From: Gloeothece verrucosa PCC 7822
GTDB lineage: Bacteria > Cyanobacteriota > Cyanobacteriia > Cyanobacteriales > Microcystaceae
Direction: 5' to 3'
NCBI RefSeq assembly: GCF_000147335.1
Contig: NC_014501.1
Span: 3,718,300 to 3,782,299, forward strand
DNA: 64,000 nt
Positions within the stretch are counted from its first letter, which is position 1, and the number at the start of each line of letters is the position of its first letter. The notes under the pieces are model-generated. The model made no database searches. It was not told the origin of the DNA and worked only from the letters and a program-made list of their open reading frames with translations. The position numbers were made by a program, and so were the translations under genes. Below are positions 18,319-27,524 of this stretch, piece after piece.

Positions 18319-19875
18319 TTAAGACTGTGGCAGAATGGGCGCACCATCAGCAAGGTTGAGAATTCCGGCTGTGACCACTTTTTCTCCGGGTTGGAGTCCT
18401 TCAAGAATTTGATAATTGTTGCCTTGTAACTCTCCTAACTTCACTGGCCGTTGCTTGGCGATGAGCTTAGGAGCCTTTTGGTTGGTGGATTCAGGCGCTT
18501 GTTGGGCAACAAAAACAAAGGTCGCTCCACCAATGCGAGAAATAGCCGCAGAGGGCACTAATATTCCTGGGCGCTGGTCCCAAATAATCCGAGCTTGGAT
18601 GAACTGAAGGTTCAGCAGTTCGCCCAATACGTTAGGAATAGCGGCTTTAGCCAAGATTAACTGAGAGTTAGCACTCACATTTGGGGCAATAAAGCTAATT
18701 TTTCCAGTGGTGATGATTTGGCCTTGACTATTCAATATTTCTACAGGCAATCCTAGCCGCAATTTTTGAGCGTCTTGTAGAGGAATCTGAAGATTAACTT
18801 CTAAGACGTTATTTTCAGTAATGGTGGTCAGTTGGTCACCTTCTTTTACATAGTCTCCAAGTTTAATAGGAATATCTCCAATCACTCCGGCAAAAGGAGC
18901 AGTAACATTAGTTTTTTGCAAAGCTACTTGGGCGTTTTGCAAGTTGGCGGCTGCATCTGATACGTCTGCCCTAGCTTGAGCGATTTCTTCAGAACGCGGC
19001 CCGTTTTCGAGTCGTCTAAGATTTTGTCGGGCTTGTTCTACCTGGGCTTCCTGTTCATCTATATCAGATTGACGACTTTTTTGAGCTTCGGCTAAACGGC
19101 GCTCGGCTTCTCGCACTGCTGCGGTAGCACTCTTGGCTTGTTGGAGGTATCCTTGATATTCATCAATCGATACTGCTCCTTCTTCCTCTAATTGTTTATA
19201 TCGCTTTACCCGATTTTGGGCTAATTCTGCCTCGGATTGGGCTGCATCTAACTGAGCTTCGGCCTGAGCAATGGCTTCTGGGCGTGCCCCTTTTTTGGCA
19301 TCCGCTAAACGCGCTAAAGCTTGATTTAAATTTGCTCTGGCTTCTGCGATATCTTCTATGCGGCTACCGGCTTCGAGCATCCCTAGCTTGGCTTTGGCAT
19401 TTTCTAGTTTGGCTTTCGCTTGTGCCACTTGTGCTTGTAAGTCATCACTGTCTAAACGAACAATCACTTGCCCGACTTCAACGCGATCACCTTCTCTGAC
19501 TAAAATTTGTGTTATTCGCCCGTCAACTTCTGGCTTGAGATTGACTGAACGACGGGCTTCTAACGAGCCTAATACTTCCGTACTTTTTTGGACGGTTTCG
19601 CTTTGTAGTGTTGCTAATTTAACGGGTATGGCTTGGGGTTGTTGGGCAAAGGCTTCTGAAGGATGTTCTCCCCTGCGGCTACTGGATGTCCACCAAGTCC
19701 AACCCCATCCTGCCCCACCCAATACTAGCAACAAGCTTAAAATTAGCGACCAATTGGGGCCACCCCGTTGTTTTTTAGGCTTTTTTGCTGTTTTTTCTTG
19801 ATATGCCACTTCTATATCGTCTATTTCTTCGAGAATAGATAATTCCGAGTAGTTTTTGGACTTGGGCCTATCCAT
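18319..19875 (-). CDS. RND periplasmic adaptor (membrane fusion protein)
   Basis: The 518-residue adaptor links the RND pump to an outer-membrane channel. It has a long charged cytoplasmic N-terminus, then one membrane helix at about 43-62 (LILSLLLVLGGAGWGWTWW). A beta-barrel/lipoyl half (GRITQILVREGDRVEVGQVI) follows, then a very long alanine/glutamate/glutamine-rich coiled-coil hairpin from about 140 to 305. The second lipoyl half is NVTAPFAGVIGDIPIKLGDYV. The C-terminal part ends with GLQPGEKVVTAGILNLADGA. The coiled coil is longer than in AcrA and contains repeated ARAxLxxAxA text. It is first gene of the efflux operon. Confidence 0.93.
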   Translation of the reverse strand: MDRPKSKNYSELSILEEIDDIEVAYQEKTAKKPKKQRGGPNWSLILSLLLVLGGAGWGWTWWTSSSRRGEHPSEAFAQQPQAIPVKLATLQSETVQKSTEVLGSLEARRSVNLKPEVDGRITQILVREGDRVEVGQVIVRLDSDDLQAQVAQAKAKLENAKAKLGMLEAGSRIEDIAEARANLNQALARLADAKKGARPEAIAQAEAQLDAAQSEAELAQNRVKRYKQLEEEGAVSIDEYQGYLQQAKSATAAVREAERRLAEAQKSRQSDIDEQEAQVEQARQNLRRLENGPRSEEIAQARADVSDAAANLQNAQVALQKTNVTAPFAGVIGDIPIKLGDYVKEGDQLTTITENNVLEVNLQIPLQDAQKLRLGLPVEILNSQGQIITTGKISFIAPNVSANSQLILAKAAIPNVLGELLNLQFIQARIIWDQRPGILVPSAAISRIGGATFVFVAQQAPESTNQKAPKLIAKQRPVKLGELQGNNYQILEGLQPGEKVVTAGILNLADGAPILPQS

Positions 19876-19940
19876 AGTATTTAAAGTTATCTTAATTTCT
19901 CTGAGATCTTTGGGTATCTTATTTTAGTATATCAATTATA

Positions 19941-19957
19941 TATATCAGTTTGATATA
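19941..19957. promoter_or_regulatory. Palindromic operator for the PadR regulator
   Basis: The perfect inverted repeat tatatca-gtt-tgatata ends 7 bases before the padR start, and a further tatatca half-site lies at 19928-19934. PadR-family proteins bind AT-rich dyads of this type in their own promoters. The position between the divergent regulator and efflux operon suggests control of both. Confidence 0.65.
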
Positions 19958-19964
19958 AATATTA

Positions 19965-20519
19965 ATGATGTTAGAATTAGCGACTTTGGGATTACTGCAA
20001 GGAGAACCATTACACGGCTATCGGCTCAAGCAACAGCTAGAGTTATTCATGAGTGGTTGCATCAGTGTCAATTATGGCGCGATCTACCCTTTGTTAAAAC
20101 GTCTGGAAGAGAGAGAATTGATTGAGGTTTGTCTTGAGGAAGATGGGAGTAGTGGGAATTCCCGTAAAATTTATAGCATTACCGAGAAAGGAAGAGAGCA
20201 GTGGAAAAAAAGAATGTTGGAACAACCCCAAGAGAGTTGGGTTCATGCTCGCTCCCGCTTTTTTATCAAGTTTTTCTTTTTTAGTTATTTAAGTCCTCAA
20301 GAGCGGCTAAAATTGTTAGAGCATCGTTTGAGGGTGTGTCAGTTGCGTCTAGAGAATCAAGATATAGAAGTGTTTCCGCCTGATCCTTATCAATCTGCGG
20401 CTTGGGAGAGATGTCAAGAAGTAATTCAAGATGAAATTGGATGGTTAGAGCGGCAAATTGTGGCTGAGAAAGCGATGTTATTGGATGCGGCTGAAAAAAA
20501 GCAGTATTTGTTAATTTAA
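19965..20519 (+). CDS. PadR-family transcriptional regulator
   Basis: At 184 residues this has a winged helix-turn-helix from residue 1 to about 85 (MLELATLGLLQGEPLHGYRL, then YGAIYPLLKRLEERELIE) and a C-terminal helical dimerisation region with PQERLKLLEHRLRVCQLRLE. This is the subfamily-1 PadR layout. It is divergent from the RND operon with 89 bases between, and an AT-rich dyad lies just before its start, so it probably represses itself and the efflux genes until a ligand binds. The inducer is unknown. Two consecutive ATG codons begin the frame. Confidence 0.9.
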   Translation: MMLELATLGLLQGEPLHGYRLKQQLELFMSGCISVNYGAIYPLLKRLEERELIEVCLEEDGSSGNSRKIYSITEKGREQWKKRMLEQPQESWVHARSRFFIKFFFFSYLSPQERLKLLEHRLRVCQLRLENQDIEVFPPDPYQSAAWERCQEVIQDEIGWLERQIVAEKAMLLDAAEKKQYLLI

Positions 20520-20545
20520 ATTAGGTTTTTTCTCGAGAAAAAAAT

Positions 20546-21292
20546 TCATAAAGAATCAGGATCAATCCCTCTTTCTCGTAATAAAGCACTTAATCTTTCT
20601 GCTCGTTGCCGCTCTTGTTCAAGCGCTTGCTCTAATTCTCTTAAACGCGCTTGCTCTGCTTTAATCAAATCATCTACTAAAGGAGGGTCAAGAATTTCCT
20701 CAACCGATAAGCTCAAATTAGCTAACTGAGGAGAATTTATCACTTGACCCACCTCATAATCAATATGTTCATAACCGTCTTCATTTTGAGGATTAAATAA
20801 AATACGGACTCGTTTTTTATTAGCATCTACTATCCAATATTCAGGGATATCAATTAAAGCATATTCTGCCCGTTTACGGATATAATCTTCACGCCAGTTA
20901 TCGCTAGTCACTTCCACCACTAAATTAGGGGTTTCTCCAAAATCAAACACCCCTGAACCTGGGCGATCACAAACTTGTTGCCACAATTGAGGAGAACAAA
21001 CCACTATATCGGGAATACGAGAAGAATCAATTTCGGTTCTAATGCCTGCATCGCTAGTAGCAATTAAGGGAAGATTAGCTGGGGTGCGGAACTCGTTCCG
21101 CACCGTAGCAAAATAAAGCTGAAATTGATAGACAAGATACTTACAAATATTAGTGTGTAAACCTGTCGGTGCTGCCATTGGTATCAATTGTCCCCTGTAA
21201 AGTTCGTAAAGAGTATCAGTATTATCTTCATAAAATAGATACTCTTGAAAGGTTAATTTTTTAGGGGGGGCTGTTGGGTTAGTGGAAGTCAT
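20546..21292 (-). CDS. Uma2 (DUF820) family nuclease-fold protein
   Basis: The ATG used gives 248 residues; a GTG 14 codons upstream would lengthen it. Family marks are the N-terminal FQEYLFYEDNTDTLYELYRG, the middle PDIVVCSP with downstream NLVVEVTSDNWREDYIRKRAEY, and YWIVDANKKRVRI. The Asp and Glu residues of the PD-(D/E)xK-like core are present. The C-terminus is a Glu/Arg/Gln-rich helix. Uma2 proteins are strongly expanded in cyanobacteria and their role is unclear. Two more lie at 46.9-48.3 kb in this window. It is convergent with padR. Confidence 0.85.
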   Translation of the reverse strand: MTSTNPTAPPKKLTFQEYLFYEDNTDTLYELYRGQLIPMAAPTGLHTNICKYLVYQFQLYFATVRNEFRTPANLPLIATSDAGIRTEIDSSRIPDIVVCSPQLWQQVCDRPGSGVFDFGETPNLVVEVTSDNWREDYIRKRAEYALIDIPEYWIVDANKKRVRILFNPQNEDGYEHIDYEVGQVINSPQLANLSLSVEEILDPPLVDDLIKAEQARLRELEQALEQERQRAERLSALLRERGIDPDSL

Positions 21293-21412
21293 AGCTAATT
21301 TCAAAGAAAATAGTTTATATTTCGCATAACTCACAAGTAGCAGAACAATGTTTTTTATTAGTGATCAAGCGAGATTGGCTAGTGGTTTCAAAAGTTCTCA
21401 AATAAAAACCAA

Positions 21413-22495
21413 TTAGCTTAAAGCATCAGACAAGTAATCCGCCGTAGATTCTACAAGAGGAATAGTATTTTCATATAACATTCTTGTCGGCCCGATAATG
21501 CCTACACTGCCTATAGGAACATCTTTCTGATTGTAGGTAGCAGAAATCAAAGTACAAGGGCGCATGGATTCTAGAGGATTTTCTGACCCGATTTTTAACG
21601 TCACACGCTGAACTAAGATTTCGGGATTAGATATTTCAAACACTAAAGGCAAGAGTTGATCTTGTTCTTCTTCTAAAAGATGTATTAACATTTGCACTTG
21701 CTGTAACTGAGAAAATTCCGGTTGCCGCAGCATTTCAGAAACGCCATGTACAATGATAGGAGTCGTCAAAGACGACTGAAGATTTCGCGTTAATTCTCCT
21801 AATATTTTTTTAAGAAAGTTCGTATATTGAGTAAATTCTTGATCGAGTTCACTCCAATTTAAAAGGGCTAATTCTGCTAGAGACAGTCCCCTTAATTTAC
21901 TATTAAGAAAATTAGATAAAATTTGTAATTCTTCTTCGATTCCTTCTAGGTTTTCCTCTAGATTTTCTGCAACCGATAGAGGCGTATCTATTAAAATTGA
22001 TTGCGTTTGATAACTATCTGTAACGATAATTAGCATTAGCTGTTTTGGAGAGACTTGAACTAGCTGGAGATGACGCAGACGATTAGCTCGAGTTTGAGGT
22101 AAAGTAATTAAAGCAATATAACCGCTTAAATTAGCTAAAATTTGCGTTGCTCGTTGCAGAAGAGCTTCAAAACTCCAAGTATCCCAATTTAATTGCTCAT
22201 TTAAATATTTTTCAACTTTTTTGCCAATTTTTTCATCGGGAGTAATTAGTTGCTCTACATAAGTCCGATAACCTCGGTCGGAAGGAACTCTTCCGGATGA
22301 AGTATGAGGTTGATAGAGTAAGCCGGCTTTTTCTAAACGTCCTAAAGCATTACGAATGGTAGCAGAACTAACAGTAAAATTATACTCTTCGACTAAGGTT
22401 TTAGAGCCAACGGGTTCTGCTGTGGCAATATAATGTTGAATCGTTGCCCGCAAAATATCTTGATGGCGATCGTTTAAGTTGAGTCGAACAGACAT
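21413..22495 (-). CDS. hrcA: Heat-inducible transcription repressor HrcA
   Basis: At 360 residues this is normal HrcA length. The N-terminal winged helix reads QDILRATIQHYIATAEPVGSK and VSSATIRNALGRLEKAGLL, followed by the strongly conserved SSGRVPSDRGYRTYV (about 61-75). The GAF-like and dimerisation parts end with GSVGIIGPTRMLYE. HrcA represses groESL and dnaK-type operons by binding CIRCE elements. No CIRCE element (TTAGCACTC-N9-GAGTGCTAA) was seen in this window, and no chaperone gene is adjacent. The rhodanese gene lies upstream on the same strand but is separated by a terminator. Confidence 0.95.
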   Translation of the reverse strand: MSVRLNLNDRHQDILRATIQHYIATAEPVGSKTLVEEYNFTVSSATIRNALGRLEKAGLLYQPHTSSGRVPSDRGYRTYVEQLITPDEKIGKKVEKYLNEQLNWDTWSFEALLQRATQILANLSGYIALITLPQTRANRLRHLQLVQVSPKQLMLIIVTDSYQTQSILIDTPLSVAENLEENLEGIEEELQILSNFLNSKLRGLSLAELALLNWSELDQEFTQYTNFLKKILGELTRNLQSSLTTPIIVHGVSEMLRQPEFSQLQQVQMLIHLLEEEQDQLLPLVFEISNPEILVQRVTLKIGSENPLESMRPCTLISATYNQKDVPIGSVGIIGPTRMLYENTIPLVESTADYLSDALS

Positions 22496-22593
22496 GGATA
22501 TTAAGAAAATTTTGTTAAGTGGAGAATAATTAGGGAAATTTTTCTGTCAGTATAACGTCTCTTGGGGAAAAATGGGAGATGCGCTCAAAGATT

Positions 22594-22614
22594 TTAAAAC
22601 TCCCTTCAGGGAGT
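22594..22614 (-). terminator. Intrinsic terminator after the rhodanese gene
   Basis: On the minus strand a 6-bp ACTCCC/GGGAGT stem with a 4-base loop is followed by TTTTAAAAT, ten bases past the rhodanese stop. It separates that gene from hrcA. Confidence 0.75.
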
Positions 22615-22623
22615 CTTGAGTTA

Positions 22624-22968
22624 TTAATAGCGAGGGATATTGGGGTCCACAAGCAGGGAATAGGCATCAATGCCGCCTGCTATATTTTTAACATTAGTAA
22701 AGCCTACATTTCGTAACCATTGGCACATCTGAGCCGAACGCATCCCATGATGACATAAAACCAGGGTTTCCGATGATGGCTCAAAGCGAGTTAAGATTTG
22801 TGAGGACCATTGAGCAAATTGGCTTAAAGGAAGCACTTCAAACCCTTCTATATAGGCGATTTCAATCTCTCCTGGTTCTCGAACATCGATTAATTGTAGG
22901 TTAGCATCTTGAGCGATTAGACGCTCTGCAAGTTCTTCGACACTAATTTGAGGAATGGGTTCGTTCAT
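22624..22968 (-). CDS. Single-domain rhodanese-like sulfurtransferase
   Basis: At 114 residues this is one rhodanese domain. The N-terminal LIDVREPGE motif is standard, and the active-site loop CHHGMRSA starts with Cys72. The six-residue loop fits sulfur rather than phosphate chemistry, in the style of GlpE and PspE. It has no signal peptide, so it is cytoplasmic. A small persulfide carrier role, or redox/thiosulfate chemistry, is usual for the family. It is transcribed alone: a terminator follows, and a 537-base gap precedes it. Confidence 0.9.
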   Translation of the reverse strand: MNEPIPQISVEELAERLIAQDANLQLIDVREPGEIEIAYIEGFEVLPLSQFAQWSSQILTRFEPSSETLVLCHHGMRSAQMCQWLRNVGFTNVKNIAGGIDAYSLLVDPNIPRY

Positions 22969-23278
22969 CGTTTCACGGACTATAAAAGTTGAAAGAGGTT
23001 TTGTTATAGATTAGCAGGTCTTTATATAAATTTGTACCTAACCTCTTTAACATTAAGCAGATTACTCTAATTTGCTAATTTTTTACTTTAATCAATTATT
23101 TTTTAGTGAATTTAATTTATACAGATTCTTGCAGATAAACACTTAAAAAGCTTTAGAGAGTCCTAACTTCTTGTTGTTCTCTGGGGAGTTGACTGACTAT
23201 CTCTAGTACATTTTCAAACGTAATCATATTGATCTCTTTAGAAGCTGTCTGTAAAGTAATTTTAACAATTAACAATTA

Positions 23279-23399
23279 TAGGAGTTACGCACTGTGATGA
23301 AAAAATCAGGGTTTGAGATTGTTCGATCTGCCTTCGCAAGGCTCAGGACTCACTTCGGACATGAAATCATTATTTTAAGTTTTTAGTGCGTAACTCCTA
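23279..23399. mobile_element. MITE-like element, copy 1 (121 bp, 15-bp terminal repeats)
   Basis: Perfect 15-bp terminal inverted repeats (taggagttacgcact / agtgcgtaactccta) bound a non-coding core containing gggtttgagattgttcg and caaggctc. A second copy with the same core in opposite orientation lies at 41699-41812. It has no transposase, so a full-length relative elsewhere would have to move it. The remaining sequence of this 537-base gap shows nothing else recognisable. Confidence 0.8.
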
Positions 23400-23505
23400 A
23401 AAGAGACGACACCCGTCGCCATGCCCCAGTTCCTTCGCCTCAGAAAAAAGGCTTTAGACACTATATAAGAGGATTGTTAGGAGAAAGCGAGAGAAAAAAC
23501 TGATC

Positions 23506-24306
23506 TCAAATTGCGACAGACTCAGTTGAAGATAATTCTTCGCTTATATCCTGAGATTCCTCTAGATCAGAAGTTTTCTTTGGCTCAAGAGAAAATTTTG
23601 TTACAGGTGTATTTATTGATGGTAAGTTGGTTGACTTTTCTGCGGCTGTGACAATTTCTTCTTGAGGCGAAGACTCTGTTAGCGGTGAGTGGGTGGCACT
23701 TGTGACAATTTCTTCTTGAGGCGAAGACACTGTTAGCGGTGAGTGGGTGGCACTTGTGACAATTTCCTCTTGAGGCGAAGACACTGTTAGCGGTGAGTGG
23801 GTGGCACTTGTGACAATTTCCTCTTGAGGCGAAGACACTGTTAGCGGTGAGTGGGTGGCACTTGTGGCAATTTCCTCTTGAGGCGAAGACGCTGTTAGCG
23901 GTGAGTGGGTGGCGGCTGTGGCGATTTCCTCTTCAGGGGTAGAAGGAGTAGGCGTTATAACCCTTGGGGGTAAGCTGGGTTGTAAATCTTGAGTAGAAAC
24001 TCTAGAAAAAATGGATAATTGACTCCCCGTTGCCAATTGACGGATTATGCTTTTATCTAAATTCTCTTTACCTTCTTTTTGCGAAATTTCCACAATTTTA
24101 TCGCCCAACTCTTCTGCGATTTGAGTAGCTTCTTCTTCAGTTTGAATAGGTTGGTTAGCTATTTTTTTGACCAGTAAATCTAGCTCTTTATCTCCCTTTC
24201 TCGTCATGGCATTCATGCCTTTTTGGGCTAGAATACGCTTAACATTCTTTTTTAAAAGCTTGAAAATTTTTGACTGACTAATCCTTGTTTTATTGGCTGG
24301 ATTCAT
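23506..24306 (-). CDS. Hypothetical protein with five 18-residue repeats
   Basis: At 266 residues this has a basic N-terminal region (about 1-90, FKLLKKNVKRILAQKGMNAM) and helices rich in Glu and Gln. A tandem 18-residue repeat of the form SSPQEEIVTSATHSPLTV runs from about residue 120 to 220, and a short Ser/Glu tail follows. There is no signal peptide or membrane segment. GAGG lies about 11 bases before the ATG. The repeats are Thr/Ser/Pro-rich and likely disordered. I do not recognise a family. The length of the repeat array probably varies between strains. Confidence 0.7.
   Translation of the reverse strand: MNPANKTRISQSKIFKLLKKNVKRILAQKGMNAMTRKGDKELDLLVKKIANQPIQTEEEATQIAEELGDKIVEISQKEGKENLDKSIIRQLATGSQLSIFSRVSTQDLQPSLPPRVITPTPSTPEEEIATAATHSPLTASSPQEEIATSATHSPLTVSSPQEEIVTSATHSPLTVSSPQEEIVTSATHSPLTVSSPQEEIVTSATHSPLTESSPQEEIVTAAEKSTNLPSINTPVTKFSLEPKKTSDLEESQDISEELSSTESVAI
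23647..23940. repeat. 54-bp minisatellite, five full units plus a partial
   Basis: Units begin at 23647, 23701, 23755, 23809 and 23863, with a truncated one at 23917. Each starts tgtgacaattt or tgtggcaattt, and units two to four are nearly identical. 54 is a multiple of three, so changes in copy number keep the host frame open. The near-identity of inner units and divergence of outer ones suggest recent expansion by slippage or unequal recombination. Confidence 0.9.
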
Positions 24307-24513
24307 CTTTTTTACCTCGCTGCTGTGGCTCTATAGAATGATTTTTTAATTGACAAAACCCTAGTTATCCTACAACTGCTCAATAAAATTCTGGTTAAGA
24401 AAAGATTATTAATTTATTTTAAAATTTAAGTTATGGGTTTCAAAGCAAGTACAATAAATTTTGAACTAAAAAATTAAAAAATATTCATTGAAACCGAAGG
24501 TTTAATCAATCAA

Positions 24514-26112
24514 ATGTTCTCCCGTCTCAAAGTCATTCTAGGAAGTCTGATCGCCGCCGCCCTATACACTGTGCCAGTACAAGCCGCCGAGCAGATAACT
24601 TTTTGGTATCCTCCCTTTGGAGAGTTTGAAGTTTCCGTCGATGATTTAGCCGTTTTTGCTAAAGAAGGAAAAATAACGCCCAATTTTTCCTTTTATGCTC
24701 AGCACGTGACCCCAAAGCAGTTACAACAATTCCGAGAGCTACTCAACCAGAGTTTTAATGTTGATGTCATTTTCGTCTCTCAATTATTTAATTCGCGCAT
24801 AGGAGAGCGGCTTGTTGAGCAACTAAGTTTGTTAATTGATAATCCTCCTGATCAAAGTCAACCCGCTTTAAAGGGAGCAATTATTGAAGCCGCAGGGCAA
24901 CCGCAAGGGCTAACGCTCTTAGGAGTCTTACAAAAGTATCCACTCCAGAACCTTCGCCTTAATACCAACCGAGGCATTAAAGCCGTTGATGAAGCACACG
25001 ATTTAATGATCAAAACCGAGCGCTTTTTTGCCACTCTCCAACAACAGGCAGCCACAAAAGCCACACCTGTCGCCGCTAATTTAGCCGATTTAACCCAGCC
25101 TGGAGCGCAAAAATGGCGGAAAGAATCGTTAACAATTGATTCATCCATTCAAGCCGTCGTCTATCTGCCTGAAGCCGTTAAAACCCCCGCCCCTCTCATA
25201 GTCATTGCACCTGGACTTAATTCTGATTATCAAAGCTTGTTATACATCGCAGAACATTTAGCCTCTTATGGCTTTGGGGTAGCCGCCTTAAATTTTCCGG
25301 GCAGTGATAGTCAAATGATCAATGATTATCTTGCTGGTTTAGCGACTCCTCCTCCTCCCAATCTTTGGGTAGAACAACCCAAAAAAATTAGCCGCCTTCT
25401 CGATGAAATAGAAAAAAAATCCCAATCAAATCCTGATTGGAAAGGAAAGCTTGATCTCTCTAACGTCGGTGTTTTAGGTCAATCTTTAGGGGGTTATACC
25501 GTAACGGCTATTGGGGGAGCGCAGGTGAATTGGAATTCTCTGGTTCAATATTGTGCCCAGAAAAATAGCCCCGATCAAATCACTTTCAATTTATCTGTAC
25601 TGTTGCAATGTAAAGGGGTAAATGATTTACCTCCATCCACACAGCTTAGTGATCCTCGAATTAAGGCTGTGATTGCTATTAATCCTGTTACTAATCCTGT
25701 ATTTGACTCTCAGGGAATGCAAAAAATGCAAGTTCCCGTCATGCTGATTGGCGGCAGTGCGGATATTTTTGCGCCACCTATACCCGAGCAAATACTCCCT
25801 TTTAGCTGGCTAAAATCCTCAGATAAATATTTATTGTTAGTCAAAAATAGCACTCATTTTTCTTTTCTAACTCAGGGATTAGCCAATGCTGTGCCAGTTC
25901 CTGAAGCCATACTTGGCCCTAATCCACAACTAGCACAAAATTATTTAAAAGTTCTGGGGGTAGCCTTCTTTAAAAATTATTTGAGTAAACAACCAGAATT
26001 TGCGGCTTATTTAACTGAGTCTTATGTTACTCAAATGAGTCAAGAACCCTTACCAGCAATTTTGCTGAAATCATTTCCTGAAACGGACATTGCCTTGCCC
26101 AATCCGGGTTAG
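24514..26112 (+). CDS. Exported alpha/beta hydrolase, cyanobacterial DUF1400 type
   Basis: The 532-residue protein starts with a cleavable signal peptide (MFSRLKVILGSLIAAALYTV, then PVQA-A). Residues about 26-170 resemble the DUF1400 region that precedes cyanobacterial alpha/beta hydrolases (FWYPPFGEFEVSVDDLAVFA). The hydrolase domain begins near 205. It has the oxyanion region IVIAPGLNSDYQS, the nucleophile elbow GQSLGG with Ser324, and a late His in KNSTHFSFLTQG. It probably cleaves an ester or lipid-like substrate in the periplasm or lumen. The substrate is unknown. Confidence 0.85.
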   Translation: MFSRLKVILGSLIAAALYTVPVQAAEQITFWYPPFGEFEVSVDDLAVFAKEGKITPNFSFYAQHVTPKQLQQFRELLNQSFNVDVIFVSQLFNSRIGERLVEQLSLLIDNPPDQSQPALKGAIIEAAGQPQGLTLLGVLQKYPLQNLRLNTNRGIKAVDEAHDLMIKTERFFATLQQQAATKATPVAANLADLTQPGAQKWRKESLTIDSSIQAVVYLPEAVKTPAPLIVIAPGLNSDYQSLLYIAEHLASYGFGVAALNFPGSDSQMINDYLAGLATPPPPNLWVEQPKKISRLLDEIEKKSQSNPDWKGKLDLSNVGVLGQSLGGYTVTAIGGAQVNWNSLVQYCAQKNSPDQITFNLSVLLQCKGVNDLPPSTQLSDPRIKAVIAINPVTNPVFDSQGMQKMQVPVMLIGGSADIFAPPIPEQILPFSWLKSSDKYLLLVKNSTHFSFLTQGLANAVPVPEAILGPNPQLAQNYLKVLGVAFFKNYLSKQPEFAAYLTESYVTQMSQEPLPAILLKSFPETDIALPNPG

Positions 26113-26303
26113 ATACTTTTGTTGACCCTTCTTTTCAGGCTTTTTCGTAATATCCATTACAAAACTTATCAATTTTAAGGGGTATATTGAAATTAACTTA
26201 ACTTGGTTAGTTAAGTAAAACAAGACGGCTAAAGATGCTCAAAAATCCGCTCAGTAGGGGTGTTAAATTTTTCATCTCTACTGAATAATTTTTATAAATT
26301 TTT

Positions 26304-26948
26304 TTAGGGTTGATTAGCTTTCCAAATCTGAAGTTGTTGAAATAATTGAGAAACTTTGTCTAAATCTTTATCCCCTGGCGCTCGTTCTACACCACTAGAT
26401 AAATCAATTCCTTGGGGAGATAATTGAGAGAGAGCATAAATGAGATTATCCGGTTTGAGTCCTCCGGCTAATAACCAAGGTATAGGAGGAGAAAATAGTG
26501 CTAAACTTTCCCAGTCTAGGGTTGTGCCGGTGCCGCCAAATAATTGAGGATGATAGGCATCTAACAGTAGAGTATTAACTGATGAGAAGTAAGGGGTAGC
26601 TTCCTCTAAAAATTCGGCAGATTTAACTCTTAAAGCTTTAATAAGTTCAATATCGGGAAGAGCCTCTTTTAATTGAAGACAAAAATCGGGAGATTCTTCA
26701 CCGTGTAACTGAACTCCGGTTAAACCGGTTTGAGCCACAAGGGTCGTAATTTCAGTAGTGGCGGCATTCACAAACACACCGATTTTATCCACTTGAGGCG
26801 GCAATTGTTCTATGATTGCTCCTAGTTGATGAGGGGTAACATAACGAGGAGATGACTCAACACAGATAAATCCTAGTGTGTTTGCTCCCTTAGCCGTAAT
26901 GGCTGCGGCTTGTTCTGGCTTGGTAATGCCACAAATTTTAACTCTCAT
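26304..26948 (-). CDS. trpF: Phosphoribosylanthranilate isomerase
   Basis: At 214 residues this is a single TIM barrel. The N-terminal MRVKICGIT carries the general-base cysteine, followed by [32 protein letters not shown] holds the catalytic aspartate (about 131). [11 protein letters not shown] and [16 protein letters not shown] form the phosphate-binding end. It converts phosphoribosylanthranilate to the enol form used for indole synthesis in tryptophan biosynthesis. No other trp gene is adjacent, as is usual in cyanobacteria, where trp genes are scattered. Confidence 0.95.
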   Translation of the reverse strand: MRVKICGITKPEQAAAITAKGANTLGFICVESSPRYVTPHQLGAIIEQLPPQVDKIGVFVNAATTEITTLVAQTGLTGVQLHGEESPDFCLQLKEALPDIELIKALRVKSAEFLEEATPYFSSVNTLLLDAYHPQLFGGTGTTLDWESLALFSPPIPWLLAGGLKPDNLIYALSQLSPQGIDLSSGVERAPGDKDLDKVSQLFQQLQIWKANQP

Positions 26949-27179
26949 TTGATTTTTAATTAAATTTCTTAGGATAGTAAAGCTTGATTTTTGTCGAGGT
27001 ACTTAGCAAAACTTTAACATAACTGTTAAGTATTCAAACAAAATGACCTCTTTTTTGCAAGAGCTTCCTATAATGCCTTGTGTTAATACAGACTCCGTCT
27101 CCGAGCCAAAGTCCCAAGGGATCAACCGAAGGGACGGGGTTTTAATAAAAGTTTAGCAACAAAGGAGCCTTAAACAGCA

Positions 27180-27455
27180 ATGAGTTCTATGTTATTATTC
27201 GCTGCCGTGTCTAATGTGCCCACTACTACTCCTTGGAATTTTTCGATCGCATTAATCATGATTTTTGCCAATTTATTTGCTTTCATCGTGGGTTATTTTG
27301 CGATTCAAAAAACAGGGCAAGGTCCCAGTTTACCGCTTCCTCAACTGGCTTCTAAAAAAAGCTTTGGTCTTCCTGAACTCTTAGCAACCGCTAGTTTTGG
27401 CCATATCCTAGGTGCAGGAATCATCCTAGGTTTATCTAGCTCAGGTATCCTCTAA
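27180..27455 (+). CDS. psaK: Photosystem I reaction-centre subunit PsaK
   Basis: At 91 residues this has two thylakoid membrane helices joined by a short stroma-facing loop. Helix 1 is WNFSIALIMIFANLFAFIVG and helix 2 is ELLATASFGHILGAGIILGL, with PLPQLASKKSFGLPELL between and before them. It sits at the edge of the PSI trimer and helps bind chlorophyll and couple antennae. Cyanobacteria often carry two or more psaK genes, one induced in high light; which paralogue this is cannot be decided here. An alternative ATG lies at codon 4. Confidence 0.95.
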   Translation: MSSMLLFAAVSNVPTTTPWNFSIALIMIFANLFAFIVGYFAIQKTGQGPSLPLPQLASKKSFGLPELLATASFGHILGAGIILGLSSSGIL

Positions 27456-27467
27456 ATAACAAGCATT

Positions 27468-27487
27468 GGGCGGAATCTTTTCCGCCC
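27468..27487. terminator. Hairpin between convergent psaK and small ORF
   Basis: A perfect 8-bp GC-rich stem (gggcggaa/ttccgccc) with a 4-base loop begins 13 bases after the psaK stop. No T-run follows on either strand, so it may be a weak or bidirectional terminator, or a 3'-end stabiliser of psaK mRNA. Confidence 0.6.
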
Positions 27488-27524
27488 CCTAAACCAGTCG
27501 CATCCGTAATTATCTGGCTGAAGT

